A stretch of 64,000 nucleotides of DNA from Acidobacteriota bacterium (GCA_902812365.1 CADDZC010000002.1:40248-104247), one strand, 5' to 3'; counted from the first letter of the stretch, positions 1 to 9,259 are shown. Notes: a model not told the origin generated them from the sequence alone. Made by a program: numbers and translations.

Positions 1-2
1 AC

Positions 3-362
3 GGCGACGGCGAGCCGGAACTGCTGGCCGGAAAGCGCTACCGGGGCCATAACGGCAATGATCCCGGGTCTTATGAGCCGCTGTGCATTTACTATTACAA
101 GATCGACCGATCGAACGGAACGTTCACTCGCTACACAGCCAGTTACAACGGCACGGCGGGTGCCGGCACGCAGTTCGTGGTGGCCGACATCGACGGCGAT
201 GGCGACCTGGATGTGATCGTGGCCGGGAAAACGGGCGTCCATTGGCTTGAGAACTACCAAGTGAACCGCACGCCGCGGGAAGTGCGGGAGAAGGAACTGC
301 TGCTGAATTACGACTGGCCCTTCCCTGATGAGGGGACAGGCCTTGCGCAGGACGAGGACTAG
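3..362 (+). CDS. FG-GAP/VCBS repeat protein, C-terminal part
   Basis: The frame is open from the left edge, so the 5' part lies outside the window. About 119 codons are visible. They contain calcium-loop motifs of the FG-GAP/VCBS type (GDGEPELLAGKRY near the start, then VADIDGDGDLDVIVAGK around residues 58-75). The protein ends with a polar tail, DEGTGLAQDED. Proteins of this family are usually secreted beta-propellers. The stop overlaps the stop of the convergent downstream gene within a shared CTAG. What the missing N-terminus carries cannot be told. Confidence 0.8.
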   Translation, partial: GDGEPELLAGKRYRGHNGNDPGSYEPLCIYYYKIDRSNGTFTRYTASYNGTAGAGTQFVVADIDGDGDLDVIVAGKTGVHWLENYQVNRTPREVREKELLLNYDWPFPDEGTGLAQDED

Positions 363-1120
363 AATCCGTGAGCCTGGACGAGCTCCAGCAAGCGGGCCTT
401 GAACGGGTCCGGCAAGTTGCCGATGGCCTCCACATCGACCACTTCCTCAAAGGCGTCACGCCCGGATATTTCCGTGCTTTCGACGATCACGGCGTCCGGC
501 GGGCGCACGGTCTTGACGGGCGAAGCCAGCACCGTGAGCGGCAAGTCGCCGAATTCCGGCAGGCGAGCCGATTCGACTGGAAAGCGCAGCGCCTCTAGAA
601 TGGAAACGGCGCCCTTTTGGTAGGAGAGCACAACCTGTAAAGCCACGAAGTGGAGCACGGAGCGCTGCACTTCCGTATCGTTCAAGCGCTGCTTGGCGAG
701 CTGCTCGCGAAGCTGGGTGGGGCCGAATCCGGCGTACGTCAGCACCCACTTCAGAGGCGAGGTGATCACGACCTTCTTTGACGCCCCGTTGGTTTGGGTC
801 TCGTAAACATACTCGACGGGAGTCATTTCCATGCCCGCGCCTTCCAACTCGAGCGGCGGATGCAATTCCTTGGGCAAGGCAAACGGCCCGCTGTTGGCAA
901 TCGCCGCGTAAAGCCGCTGCAACTCCTGAAAGGCTCTTTCCGAACGGGCCGAGCCTTCCCGCGAGCTTCCTTGAATGTACTCGCCGAGAAACGCCTTGGG
1001 CCGGAGCAACGGGGCGAGCGTGTTGAGATAATCTCGCGCTTGCCCGCGCACGAACTCCGCCATGGCGCGCGTGAGCTTGCGCAGCGCCAGCAATTTCTGC
1101 GTCGAGTAGGCATCATTCAT
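359..1120 (-). CDS. hypothetical protein, 253 aa
   Basis: I do not recognise this family. The product is soluble-looking, with no signal peptide or membrane segment. Its N-terminal third is helical (MNDAYSTQKLLALRKLTRAM) and the rest is mixed alpha/beta. The ATG at 1120 is chosen over one eight codons upstream because a GGAGGTGG ribosome binding site sits about 5 nt before it. Codon use matches the GC-rich neighbours and the frame is intact, unlike the next several genes. It converges on the FG-GAP gene, and the two stop codons overlap. No function is assigned. Confidence 0.7.
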   Translation of the reverse strand: MNDAYSTQKLLALRKLTRAMAEFVRGQARDYLNTLAPLLRPKAFLGEYIQGSSREGSARSERAFQELQRLYAAIANSGPFALPKELHPPLELEGAGMEMTPVEYVYETQTNGASKKVVITSPLKWVLTYAGFGPTQLREQLAKQRLNDTEVQRSVLHFVALQVVLSYQKGAVSILEALRFPVESARLPEFGDLPLTVLASPVKTVRPPDAVIVESTEISGRDAFEEVVDVEAIGNLPDPFKARLLELVQAHGF

Positions 1121-1216
1121 TAAGACCACCTCCACTCCGCCCAACTCTAACCGAAATGCCGAGGACTGGCAACGTGAAGGCGGGCGGCGGGAGTCGCGCC
1201 CCTGGCCGGCGGGCGA

Positions 1217-2390
1217 TCATTTCGGCACCGGAATGTTGGCGATGCCGTTGGGTGCCGCGGAGGCTCCCAGGCTTACCGAAGGCACGGCGTCGGGGGCGGG
1301 CGGCGTCTAGTCGTCTATGATGGCGACGTCCTCCAGACCGGATTCCGAGATGAAGACGCGCGCGCCGGTGCCGGGCAGAGGATTCAGCGGCGGGATGGCA
1401 ACCCCTAGGGGCGTGGACGAGGCCGTCAGGCCAAAGGGCGAACCGCTGATTGCGGCCGGCGGAGAGAGCGTGTTATCGATGACGGCAAATTGGTTCGAGC
1501 CGCGCAGCGTGATGTACAGGCGCGACCCGTTAGGCGTCACGGCCACGCTATTGGGGGAGCTGCCGGTGGGCCCGGCGGCGAGGCTGGTGACCAGGGAGAG
1601 GGCGTCCGTATCGATATTGACGATGTCGAGCGACCCAGCACTGCTCGAGTTCTGCTTGGCAATGTAGGCGTAAGTGTCCGTGCCGTGGAGGGCCGTGGCA
1701 ATGCCCAACGGTGTCGGCATGCTGGCCGTCAGGGCAAAGGCGGCGCCGATGGCCGCGGGCGGACTCGTGGTGTTGTTGATAGTCAGCAGGCTATTGAAAC
1801 CGGAAAGGGTCACGTAAGGGCGACTGCCATCCGGCTTGAGGGCGATGGCCTCCAGCGTTGAGCCGGATCCGGTCGGGATGCTGGCATCTACGGTGGTGTT
1901 GTCCTTAGTCTCGATCACGACCACTTCATTCGCGCTCGAGCAGGCGATATAGGCTCGCGAACCGTCGGGCGTAAGGGGTAACACCGTGCGGAGCCGTACA
2001 CCCGGCCGGCAGGCTGAACGGCGAGCCGGAAATCGGCGCGTTCGAAGCCGTGTCAATGACCGCGATCTGGTTGGTGCTCGACAGGGTCACGTAGGCCAAG
2101 CGGCCGTTGGGCGTGACCGCGGCGCCGTCGGGGCTGGTGGCCGACACCGTCGCCGCGAGCGCTGTGGACGGAGATACGCTGGGCGTTCCGGTGTTGAGGT
2201 CGTCAATCTGGTTCATTCCCGGGTCGGCCACGTAAGCATAAGGATTGAGGACCTTCATCACGTAGCTGTTGCCGGCGGTGTTGGGCAGAGCAGAACCGGC
2301 GGGCATGGTGGCGTTGGGCGTGTCGGTGACGCAAATCTGGAAAGTGAAGCTCGCCGGCGGATTATTTATCGCCGCTGGCACCACTCGCAT
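1217..2390 (-). pseudogene. YVTN-type beta-propeller protein, disrupted
   Basis: Two overlapping minus-strand frames together encode one repeat protein with motifs such as VTPNGRLAYVTLSSTNQIAV, ALKPDGSRPYVTLSGFNSLL and VTPNGSRLYITLRGSNQFAV. These are YVTN/NHL-like blades about 50-60 residues apart. The frame changes near 1976-1990, in the middle of a blade (APHGV then LTPDGSRAYI), so one base has been gained or two lost. The second frame stops at TAG (1307-1309) after IIDD. The same frame then continues plausibly (TPPAPDAVPSVSLGASAAPN) to a TGA at 1217-1219, so that TAG is probably a nonsense mutation. The N-terminal part looks like an Ig-like region (ASFTFQICVTDTPN). The frame is open upstream of 2390, so the true 5' limit is unresolved. 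Sequencing error is an alternative explanation. Confidence 0.7.
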
Positions 2391-2415
2391 TCCAATGCTT
2401 CGGAGATAGATCGCG

Positions 2416-2991
2416 GTGTTTTCGGCGATGCTGCTGCTCAGTATGCTGGCGGTCGATCCCGGGCTGGCGCACGAGCGAGCGCATCCGCAAGCTGGCGGCC
2501 AGGACGGAAGATCACGCTTCGGCGCCGGCTTTCTATTTCTCGTTACTGTAGGCTTCGCGGCAATGGATGTTGACCGGCTGCATCAATCCGATAGCGTGCC
2601 GGTCCCGGTGAGCATTATTGCGCTGGCGCTCTTCGCACCGGCATTAGCGTTGAAAATTTGGGCGATGATCGTGAATCCCTTCTTCTCGCCCGTGATTCGC
2701 ATTCAAGCCGAGCGCGGCCATCACGTCATCACTCGCGGCCCCTACCGCTGGCTTCGGCATCCAGGCTACCTCGCCATGATTATTGCCATTCCCGCGAGCG
2801 CCCTCGCCATCGGGTCATGGCTGGCCTTGATTCCTGCAGCCGGTTTTTGTCTCATTATCATGCGCCGCGCACGCTGGGAAGACGAAATTCTGAAGGACGA
2901 ATTAGACGGTTATATGGACTATATGCACCGCGTCCCGAGTGGCTTTTTTCCGCGCGTCCCGACATTGATCCGTGAGAAGGTCAGAAGATGA
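2416..2991 (+). CDS. isoprenylcysteine carboxyl methyltransferase (ICMT/PEMT-like) family membrane protein
   Basis: This 191-residue integral membrane protein has the hallmark ICMT-family core: VIRIQAERGHHVITRGPYRW followed by LRHPGYLAMI, then two hydrophobic segments and a C-terminal basic stretch (RRARWEDEILKDELDGY). Members bind SAM and methylate small or prenylated substrates; the substrate here is unknown. The N-terminus is short for the family. The segment AHERAHPQAGGQDGRS normally follows two more transmembrane helices. An in-frame TAG lies at 2407, just before the GTG start used here. The gene may therefore be 5'-truncated. It overlaps the next gene by ATGA, implying translational coupling. 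Confidence 0.7.
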   Translation: MFSAMLLLSMLAVDPGLAHERAHPQAGGQDGRSRFGAGFLFLVTVGFAAMDVDRLHQSDSVPVPVSIIALALFAPALALKIWAMIVNPFFSPVIRIQAERGHHVITRGPYRWLRHPGYLAMIIAIPASALAIGSWLALIPAAGFCLIIMRRARWEDEILKDELDGYMDYMHRVPSGFFPRVPTLIREKVRR

Positions 2992-3545
2992 AGCTCCGCG
3001 CTGGCGAGACTATCGCTTATAAAACACGGCCGCACTGGATTGTCTTCGGCTGGGCTGTTTGGCTTGCTTCCCTCACAGCGCGTTTCTATTACGCCGCGAA
3101 CTACGTTAGCAATGCGGCTGATGCTCAAATGTGGCTTAGTCTGGCATGGGCCTTCGGGGTATTCACGTTGATTGCGGCGATCGTCGCGCAGTTCTACCGG
3201 TGGAGATCCCGCTTCATTCTCAACGATCGGCGGGTAATCTTGAAAAACGGTATCCTTCGGCAACGGTCAACCGAGTTCCCTTTGCGGAACGTTGAATCCG
3301 TTCTGGTGGAGTTTCCAATCTTGGGCCGGTTATTGAATTACGGCACGCTCACCGTGCGGGGCTTTGGCGGAAGCCGCGATTCGATCAAGCGTGTACCGAA
3401 GCCCGAGCGCGTCCGGGAATTGATCGAAGAGCAGCGGTTGACAGTGCCGAGGTTATACTCGGCTGGGAAAGGGCAAGGATCAGGTAAGTCTGTCTCCGAC
3501 CTGTGCGCCGGGTGCGCCTCAGTAGGAGGTCCACTGGGACGATGA
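2988..3545 (+). CDS. bacterial PH-domain (bPH_2/DUF304-like) membrane protein
   Basis: The 185-residue product has two N-terminal transmembrane segments (about residues 17-40 and 49-68). A PH-like beta domain follows, with the typical pattern RFILNDRRVILKNGILRQRS, then EFPLRNVESVLVEFPILGRL and YGTLTVRGFGGSRD. Such YdbT/YvbH-like proteins are membrane anchored and of poorly known function. The start codon overlaps the preceding stop (ATGA), and the stop overlaps the next start in the same way, so three genes appear coupled. The last 25 residues are low-complexity and lie over the next gene's ribosome binding site. They may be a read-out tail after the loss of an earlier stop. Confidence 0.75.
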   Translation: MKLRAGETIAYKTRPHWIVFGWAVWLASLTARFYYAANYVSNAADAQMWLSLAWAFGVFTLIAAIVAQFYRWRSRFILNDRRVILKNGILRQRSTEFPLRNVESVLVEFPILGRLLNYGTLTVRGFGGSRDSIKRVPKPERVRELIEEQRLTVPRLYSAGKGQGSGKSVSDLCAGCASVGGPLGR

Positions 3546-4411
3546 AGGAGATCTGGCGAATGTTGCGGTGGCATCTGATTTACTTGGGATCCAGGCGGGA
3601 TGTGACCGTCAACACAGTTAATGGTGTACTGACCTTTGACAGCAAGGATTGGCTTGTAGGTAAGTACCTCTACGTGAAGAGAAATCACGAGGCGCAGGAA
3701 ATTCGCGGTTTCATCAATCTGCTGCGGGCGAAGGGATATCTCGACGACTCGATATCAAAGGCTACAGCGCTGAATGTCGGGGCAAATATCGGAATGACGT
3801 GCATTGGATTGCTGAAGCTTGGAGGCTTCGATCGCGCGATCGCTTTCGAACCGGCACCGTCTAGCTATCGATTGCTCATTCATACTATCAAACAGAACAA
3901 TCTGGACGATCGCATTCGCCATTTCCAGCTTGCACTCTCTTCAATAGACGGTGAACTGGACCTGGAAATCTCAGCGGACAATTCAGAGGATAATTGAATT
4001 CGCTGGAGTAATGATCCTGGATACTTTCGAGAAGAGACACGCCCGACTGTAAAGGTTGAGGCTCGCACGTTCGACGGATGGTTCAGCGATGCGCACCTTA
4101 CAAACGAGAATATCAGGCTCATCTGGATGGACATCCAGGGGCACGAAGGACACTTTTTTAGCGGGGCACAACGATTCCTTACACAACGGAGAATTCCGGT
4201 GATCGCTGAGTTGTGGCCATAAGGAATAATGCGCTCCGGGATTTCTAGGCTAGAATTCTCTCGAACGCTTTCACAATTATTCGCACATTTTTATGTGTTG
4301 GAGAATCACACTTTCGTGAAGCGTCCCGTTTCCGAAATCGGCGCCATGTTCAACATCTACGGTGGGCCACGCGATATGTGCCTAACAGCTCTGGTGTCCG
4401 ATCCTCAGTAA
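3542..4411 (+). pseudogene. FkbM family SAM-dependent methyltransferase with two in-frame stops
   Basis: One continuous frame of about 289 codons has TGA at 3995-3997 and TAA at 4220-4222. Before the first stop is the SAM-binding region (ALNVGANIGMTCIGLL, AIAFEPAPSSYRLL). After it come the conserved FkbM second half (TVKVEARTFDGWF, IRLIWMDIQGHEGHFFSGAQ) and RIPVIAELWP. The TAA stands where the family usually has Tyr (WP-Y-G), and the TGA can arise from an Arg or Trp codon by one change. FkbM enzymes O-methylate sugars or natural products. GC content is near 50% in the lines I counted, well below the neighbours, suggesting acquisition by transfer. The start overlaps the preceding stop (ATGA), with AGGAGG 12 nt upstream. 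Confidence 0.8.
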
Positions 4412-4829
4412 TCATTCGAGGTCAAACCCACGGGAATCAGCTCACCCCTCTGATCTGTGGGAGAACAGAGTGGGTGCAGAACCGCAGTGAAACTCCACCG
4501 GTTGGTCTGTTACGGCATTCTTAACCCGCTGCAGCCTACCTCGGCGCTGTGATCACGCCTGTTATTTTCGTCTCCTCTCCCAAAAGTGTGATGGGAAGAA
4601 ACTCCGTTTGCCAGCAACCACTTACGGCCAGCGGCATCTCCGCCGCGCGAAGCGCGCGCCGCGCACTGTGCGGTCTTTTGTCGATCGCCCACTCGCTACC
4701 GGAAAGGCTAGCACTCCCTCGCCCCACAGGCTCCAGCGGCTTTGCCTTTTCTCCGCGCGCCTCGGCGGCCGGTATTACCGGCGTGATTCCCGAAAACGCC
4801 ATCGACGCTACCGACTGTTTTGTGAATAA
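4412..4829. other. intergenic stretch without a supported gene
   Basis: About 420 bases lie after the broken methyltransferase. Near its start is an imperfect hairpin: CACCCCTCTG at 4443-4452 pairs with CAGAG-T-GGGTG at 4466-4476, with one bulged T and no following T-run. No frame here has recognisable protein character until the short TonB-receptor remnant that follows. The stretch probably contains degraded sequence of that receptor gene. Confidence 0.5.
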
Positions 4830-4914
4830 CCAGCCTCACCGCGACTTTCTGAGTCAGCAGTTCATGAGCACCAGCAACCGGCACATGCAGTTTGGCGTGC
4901 ATTTGATCTTTTGA
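4830..4914 (+). pseudogene. remnant of the C-terminus of an Oar-like TonB-dependent receptor
   Basis: The frame ending at TGA 4912-4914 reads FLSQQFMSTSNRHMQFGVHL plus IF. The pattern STSNRxxQFGxxLxF followed by a stop is the characteristic last beta strand of large Oar/carboxypeptidase-regulatory TonB-dependent receptors, which are abundant in Acidobacteriota. Upstream in the same frame the sequence loses barrel character (Ser/Arg/Ala-rich), so only the tail survives. The remnant abuts, convergently, the end of the degraded kinase/TonB gene. The call rests on one short motif. Confidence 0.5.
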
Positions 4915-4952
4915 TGCCGCCTCGATGACCAGCGCTTCGGTCCCCAGAACGG

Positions 4953-7951
4953 TCAGAATTCTACTTTCACGGTGACACTGGTTTGAACGGGCTTGCCTTT
5001 GGCGGTAGGAGGATTGAACTTCCACTTCTGGGCGGCTTGCTCGACGGCCGAGCCGAGGCCGCATTGATCATCCAGAGCATGATCGGGATGGACGCTGCCG
5101 CTGGTATCGATCCTGATGATGTACGTCACGAAGCAGCCACTGGTCGCGCCCGCCACCGGCGGCATACTCAGTTACCGCTCACCGGCCGGAGGCCGCTGTC
5201 AACGTAAAAGGCGGGCAGCACCATCCCCTTGTCCACGCGGCCGGGATACTTCTGAACAGCCCCTTCCAAATCCCCGGTTACCCTTGGCTGGGCTTCCGCC
5301 CGCGCTGCCGGGCCGGCGGGTGAGCCGGCCGCGTTGGGGGACGGATTCGAAACCGCCGGACGGGTGCTGAGTTCCTTGATCGTCGCCTGCACCAGATCCG
5401 TCAGCCCGGGGAGATCGCCACCGAGCGCCCCGGCGCGCGCGTTCAGGTCGCCAAGGTTTGTGGCGACCTCGACGAGGGCCGTCAGATCCTTGCCGGCTTT
5501 TGCCTGGTTATAACTCGCTTCGAGCTTTTTGAATTCGGTCTGATAAGCGCTCGTGATCTGGCTCTGGATACCCGCCGTGTCGCCGCCGAGTTGGCGGACA
5601 TTGGCCAGCAGGGCCAAAGCGTCGCCGTAACGGCGTTGCGAAAGGTCGGCTTGGATGTTCTGGACCGTGTTGTTCAGCGCCTGCTGGCGCTGCTTCTGGT
5701 TGTTGGCTTGGCTGACCAGAGCCGTGATCCGGTTGTTGGTGTCCTGCAGCTTGGCCTGCTCACTCCAGCTGGTGTGCAGGGTCACGACCTGCTGAAACTC
5801 GCCGACGGCCTTGGCGAGAACGTTGACGTCGTTCGACTCCGACAGGCGCGACGCTTCGTCGTACAATTGCTCGGCTTTCTGGGCATTGGCCTGGAGGGCG
5901 TGATGGATTTCTTCCAGAAGGGCCTGGTCCTTCGGCACCAGCCGGGAACCGGGCAGGTTGAGCATCACTACCTTCTGCAGCTCACGTTGGGCTTGGTCGT
6001 AGTTCTTCTGTTGATACCAATCTTCTCCGCGCCGGAATGCCGCCGCCTCCACCTGCTGCTGGTTACTGCCGGCCGTCTGGATAATGTTCTCAACCGATTG
6101 CACGTCCTGCAGGTTGGCGATTGCCTGCTGCTTGCGCTCGCTATTCAGGTTGATGATCTCGGTATAAAGCCGGATGGCCTTGTCCCACTGCTTTTGGTTC
6201 TGGGCCGCCTCGGCCTGCTGAAACCACTCGTCCTCCTGGCGCCGCGCCTGCTCAATCTGCGCCATCTGTGTTCTCGCCTGGCTCTCCATGGCCCGTGGAG
6301 AGCCTGGAGTTGCGCCAGGGTATCCAGCGCCGCGCCCAGCCTTCCCTGCTGGCGGAATTGCCGGGCCAGGTTGGCGAGTTGAATCTCTTCCGCCGTCGAT
6401 CGAACCGGCCGGAACGTGAAATGAACCGCGGCCATGATGCCGACGGCCAGGAGGGCGGCCGCGATCACCAGGGAAGCGGGCCGCCTCCACAGTGGAGGCG
6501 CAACGGGCCGGGCGCACAACTTTGCGGTCGCAGCGGCGGCCCGCTCGAGCGCCGCAGCATACTGCTCCTGACGGATCAATTCCTGCACGGCAGCGAGATC
6601 CCTCTCCAGCCGCTGCTCCCGCACCGCCGCCTCGAAACGTTTTCGGGCCTCATCGTGAAGCCCGGGAACCTTCGCCTGGCCGGCGCATTCGGCCCGCAGG
6701 CGCTCCAGTTGGGCGGATGCCTCCTGGGATTGCTGGCGAGTCATCAGTCGTTGAAACTCAGCGATTTGAGACTCGACCTGCTGGCGCTTTTGGCGCTCCC
6801 CGAATTTGCGCTGGGCGCTGCCGTACAGCTCCTCGATTTCCGGCTCTGCCGGAAACTCCTGCCGCAGGCGTTCCAGCTCCCGAATCGCTTCTTCATACCG
6901 CTCCTGAATCAGCAGGTGGCGCGGGAACGAAGCTGCCTTCTGGACCTTAATGCGGTACTCGCGGGCTCGCGCCTGCTCGATGCGCTCCTTGAGCACCTAA
7001 ATCTCATGGTGCTCGGCGTTGAGCTCGGCCACGCGGCTCAGCTCGGCCTCGGCCAGCGTCAGGTCGCCCTTGCCGAGCGCCGCGTGAATGCTGCTCAGAG
7101 CCTCCTGCACGCGGCAGTCACGCTCGGCCAACCGCCGCGCGTCTTCCAGCAAACGCTGGGCCTGTCCGTGAGAGCCTGGTAGCGGTCGTCGGGTCGCTGC
7201 TCGAAGCAGCGGAAGATGGCGTTTTCAAGCTGAGGTGGAACGTCGGGAACCAACTGACCGGGCGGCACTGGTTTCTCGTTGACGATCTTAAACATGATCG
7301 AGGGGAGGTTGGGGCCATCAAACGGTTTGGTGTAGGTCAGAAACTCGTAGGCCACCGTGCCCACCGAGAAGATGTCCGACCGGGTATCGACGTGCTGGCC
7401 GCTCACCTGCTCGGGAGACATATAGGGTAAGGTTCCGATCACCATGTGCCGGTATGAGTCATGGCGGTGGCGGCAATGTGGACGATGCCGAAATCCACCA
7501 CCTTCACCGTGCCGTCGCTTTTGATGAAAATATCGGCCGGTTTCACATCGCGGTGCACAACGTTGTGCTTGTGCGCAAATCCCAATCCCCGGCAGAACTG
7601 CAAGATGATGTCCAGTTTCTGCGCGATGGGGACGGGCTCGTGGCGGCTGATCAACTCCTCCAGGCTCTCGCCTTCCAGAAACTCCATGGCGATGTACGGA
7701 GGGCCGTCGGATTCGCCCATGTCGTAAATGGTGACGATTTTCGGATGGGTCAGGCGGCCGGCCGCCTGCGCTTCGCGGTAGAAGCGCTTGAGCAACTCGG
7801 GATCGGTGATGCCAGCGGAAATCAGCGTCTTGAGGGCGACGAGACGCCCGATGACCGGGTCCAGGGCCTTCTACACCACGCCCATGCCCCCTCGCCCCAG
7901 TTCTTCAATAATTTCGTACTTACCAAATCGCCGGGTCTCTACGACTGCCAC
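4953..7951 (-). pseudogene. Ser/Thr protein kinase - TPR/coiled-coil - TonB C-terminal domain fusion, multiply disrupted
   Basis: Starting from GTG 7951, which overlaps the end of the PP2C gene by 13 nt, the frames together read as one protein of about 1000 residues. It begins with a Hanks-type kinase: P-loop LGRGGMGVV, HRDVKPADIF, VVDFG and GTLPYMSPEQ. A coiled-coil/TPR region comes next, then a transmembrane helix (LVIAAALLAVGIMAAV) and a long repeat region. The end is a TonB_C-like domain (AAQKWKFNPPTAKGKPVQTS). Lesions seen: TAG at 7871-7873 where Tyr is expected, a frameshift near 7440, a frameshift near 7165, TAG at 6997-6999, a frameshift near 6290 and a frameshift near 5168. The catalytic-loop Asn of HRDxKxxN is Asp. 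The number and variety of lesions argue for a dead gene, although noisy assembly cannot be excluded. Confidence 0.8.
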
Positions 7952-8838
7952 AAGCTTGCTCCGCGTTCCGGGCTCCCCGCCCGCGAGGTGGCTGCCCGTG
8001 TCTCGGACAACACCACGGTGATGTTATCCGGCCCGCCGGCCGCGTTGGCGCGGGCGATAAGCTCACGAGCCTTTTCCATCGGCGTGCGGCTCGACCGCAA
8101 AACCTCCGTGATGGCGCCATGCTCCACCACCTTGTACAATCCGTCACAGCAGATCAGGAGGCTGTCGCCCGGCTCGAGCCCCGCCGAAGTCACCGCCACA
8201 TCCAACTTATCGACAGCTCCCACGGCTTGCACGAGCATTTCCGCAAAACGGCTGTCCGTCTTCACGCCTTGATGCGCCGCCAGCATCGAGTTGCCGATCG
8301 TCTGGTCGCGAGTCAGTTGCACGAGCGAGCCCTGATGCCACAGGTACGCCCGCGAATCCCCGACCTGGGCCACCAGAACGTGTCCTTCGCTCATGAGCGC
8401 CGCCGTCAATGTAGTTCCCATGCCGTAATGGTCCGGACTCCGCTGCCCTGCCTCCAAGACGTCCCGGTTAGCCGTCTCCACGGCGTCCGTCAGGACGCGC
8501 TCCCACTCAATCTGCGGGTCGGATTCCCAACGGTTGAGTGCTCGCAAGAATTCGCCGGTCAGGGTCTCGGTGCAGAGCTGGCTCGCCACCTGGCCGGACT
8601 GGTGACCTCCCATCCCGTCCGCCACGGCGAGCAGCAGGCCCGGAGGAGTCAAACCAAGTTCCACTTCCACGTCTTCCGGATGCAGCGCGCGCGCCCCCAG
8701 ATCGAAGATCAGGTAGCTGTCTTCGTTGTTGGGCCGCCGCCGGCCGATGTCGCTGAGGGCGACCACGCGTACTTGTACGCAGGTGGGACCGCGAGTGGCG
8801 GCTGCCGACCCCTCTGCGGACTTCTCTGCGAAATCCAT
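7939..8838 (-). CDS. PP2C-family Ser/Thr protein phosphatase
   Basis: This 299-residue PPM phosphatase hydrolyses phospho-Ser/Thr using two metal ions. All metal-site motifs are present in order: SDIGRRRPNNEDSYLI, VADGMGGHQSG, MGTTLTAAL, AQVGDSRAYLW, LTRDQTI and GGPDNITVVL. There is no signal or membrane segment, so it is cytoplasmic. The ATG at 8838 is preferred to a GTG one codon earlier; GAAGG lies about 10 nt upstream. It lies immediately upstream of, and overlaps, the kinase gene, the usual kinase/phosphatase pairing. The phosphatase is intact while its partner is decayed, so its target must now be another kinase's substrate. Confidence 0.92.
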   Translation of the reverse strand: MDFAEKSAEGSAAATRGPTCVQVRVVALSDIGRRRPNNEDSYLIFDLGARALHPEDVEVELGLTPPGLLLAVADGMGGHQSGQVASQLCTETLTGEFLRALNRWESDPQIEWERVLTDAVETANRDVLEAGQRSPDHYGMGTTLTAALMSEGHVLVAQVGDSRAYLWHQGSLVQLTRDQTIGNSMLAAHQGVKTDSRFAEMLVQAVGAVDKLDVAVTSAGLEPGDSLLICCDGLYKVVEHGAITEVLRSSRTPMEKARELIARANAAGGPDNITVVLSETRAATSRAGSPERGASLWQS

Positions 8839-9259
8839 CACCCGCTAACCTTCACGAATTGGCTCAGCTCCGCCAGCGTGGATGGCGGTAGGATACCAGA
8901 AAGGCCGGGCGAGGGATCAAGCCTTTTGTTCACGTTCGAGCCCATTGGCGACGCGCCGGGCTCCTTCCCCCGGCCGGCGGGATGGAACGGTGCGCAATCC
9001 AGCCCGCCCTGCCGAGAACCCGCCACAGAAGCCGGCCCGCCCCAGAGCGGATAACGACTGCTCATGACGGGGGAGGGTGCCTCTGTTGTCCACATAGGAG
9101 TTGATCATATATAAATATCCCGAATCAAGCTCCCGGTTGGGTCACTCGGATGTCCGAGATGATCGCCGCCGCCCGCATCCTCGAGCACCGGCCAAACGGC
9201 CATCTCCAGGCTGGATGGCGGCCCGCCGATTTCGTATGATACCAAGGGGAGATAATCTC
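8839..9259. other. divergent intergenic region
   Basis: About 420 bases separate the minus-strand PP2C gene from the plus-strand thioredoxin-like gene. The left half is GC-rich with no recognisable coding sequence. An open minus-strand frame ending in a TGATG overlap with the PP2C start has no family character. The right half has a short AT-rich patch with a promoter-like sequence (see 9086-9115). Confidence 0.5.
9086..9115 (+). promoter_or_regulatory. possible sigma-70-type promoter for the thioredoxin-like gene
   Basis: TTGTCC at 9086-9091 and TATAAA at 9110-9115 are separated by 18 nt, within an isolated AT-rich patch (a run of TATATAAATAT). This would leave a leader of roughly 140 nt before the start at 9260. 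It is judged on sequence resemblance only. Confidence 0.35.

Noticed and set aside
3995..3997. TGA in the FkbM gene as selenocysteine or recoding
   Set aside because: A second, different stop (TAA at 4220) also interrupts the frame, the position is not a redox site, and no selenocysteine insertion structure is evident.
7430..7450. Programmed frameshift in the kinase gene
   Set aside because: No slippery heptamer is present, and several other independent lesions lie in the same gene.
8838..9095. Minus-strand frame of 85 codons whose stop overlaps the PP2C start (TGATG)
   Set aside because: The overlap is suggestive of coupling, but the product is Ser/Pro/Gly-rich with no conserved motif and no ribosome binding site.
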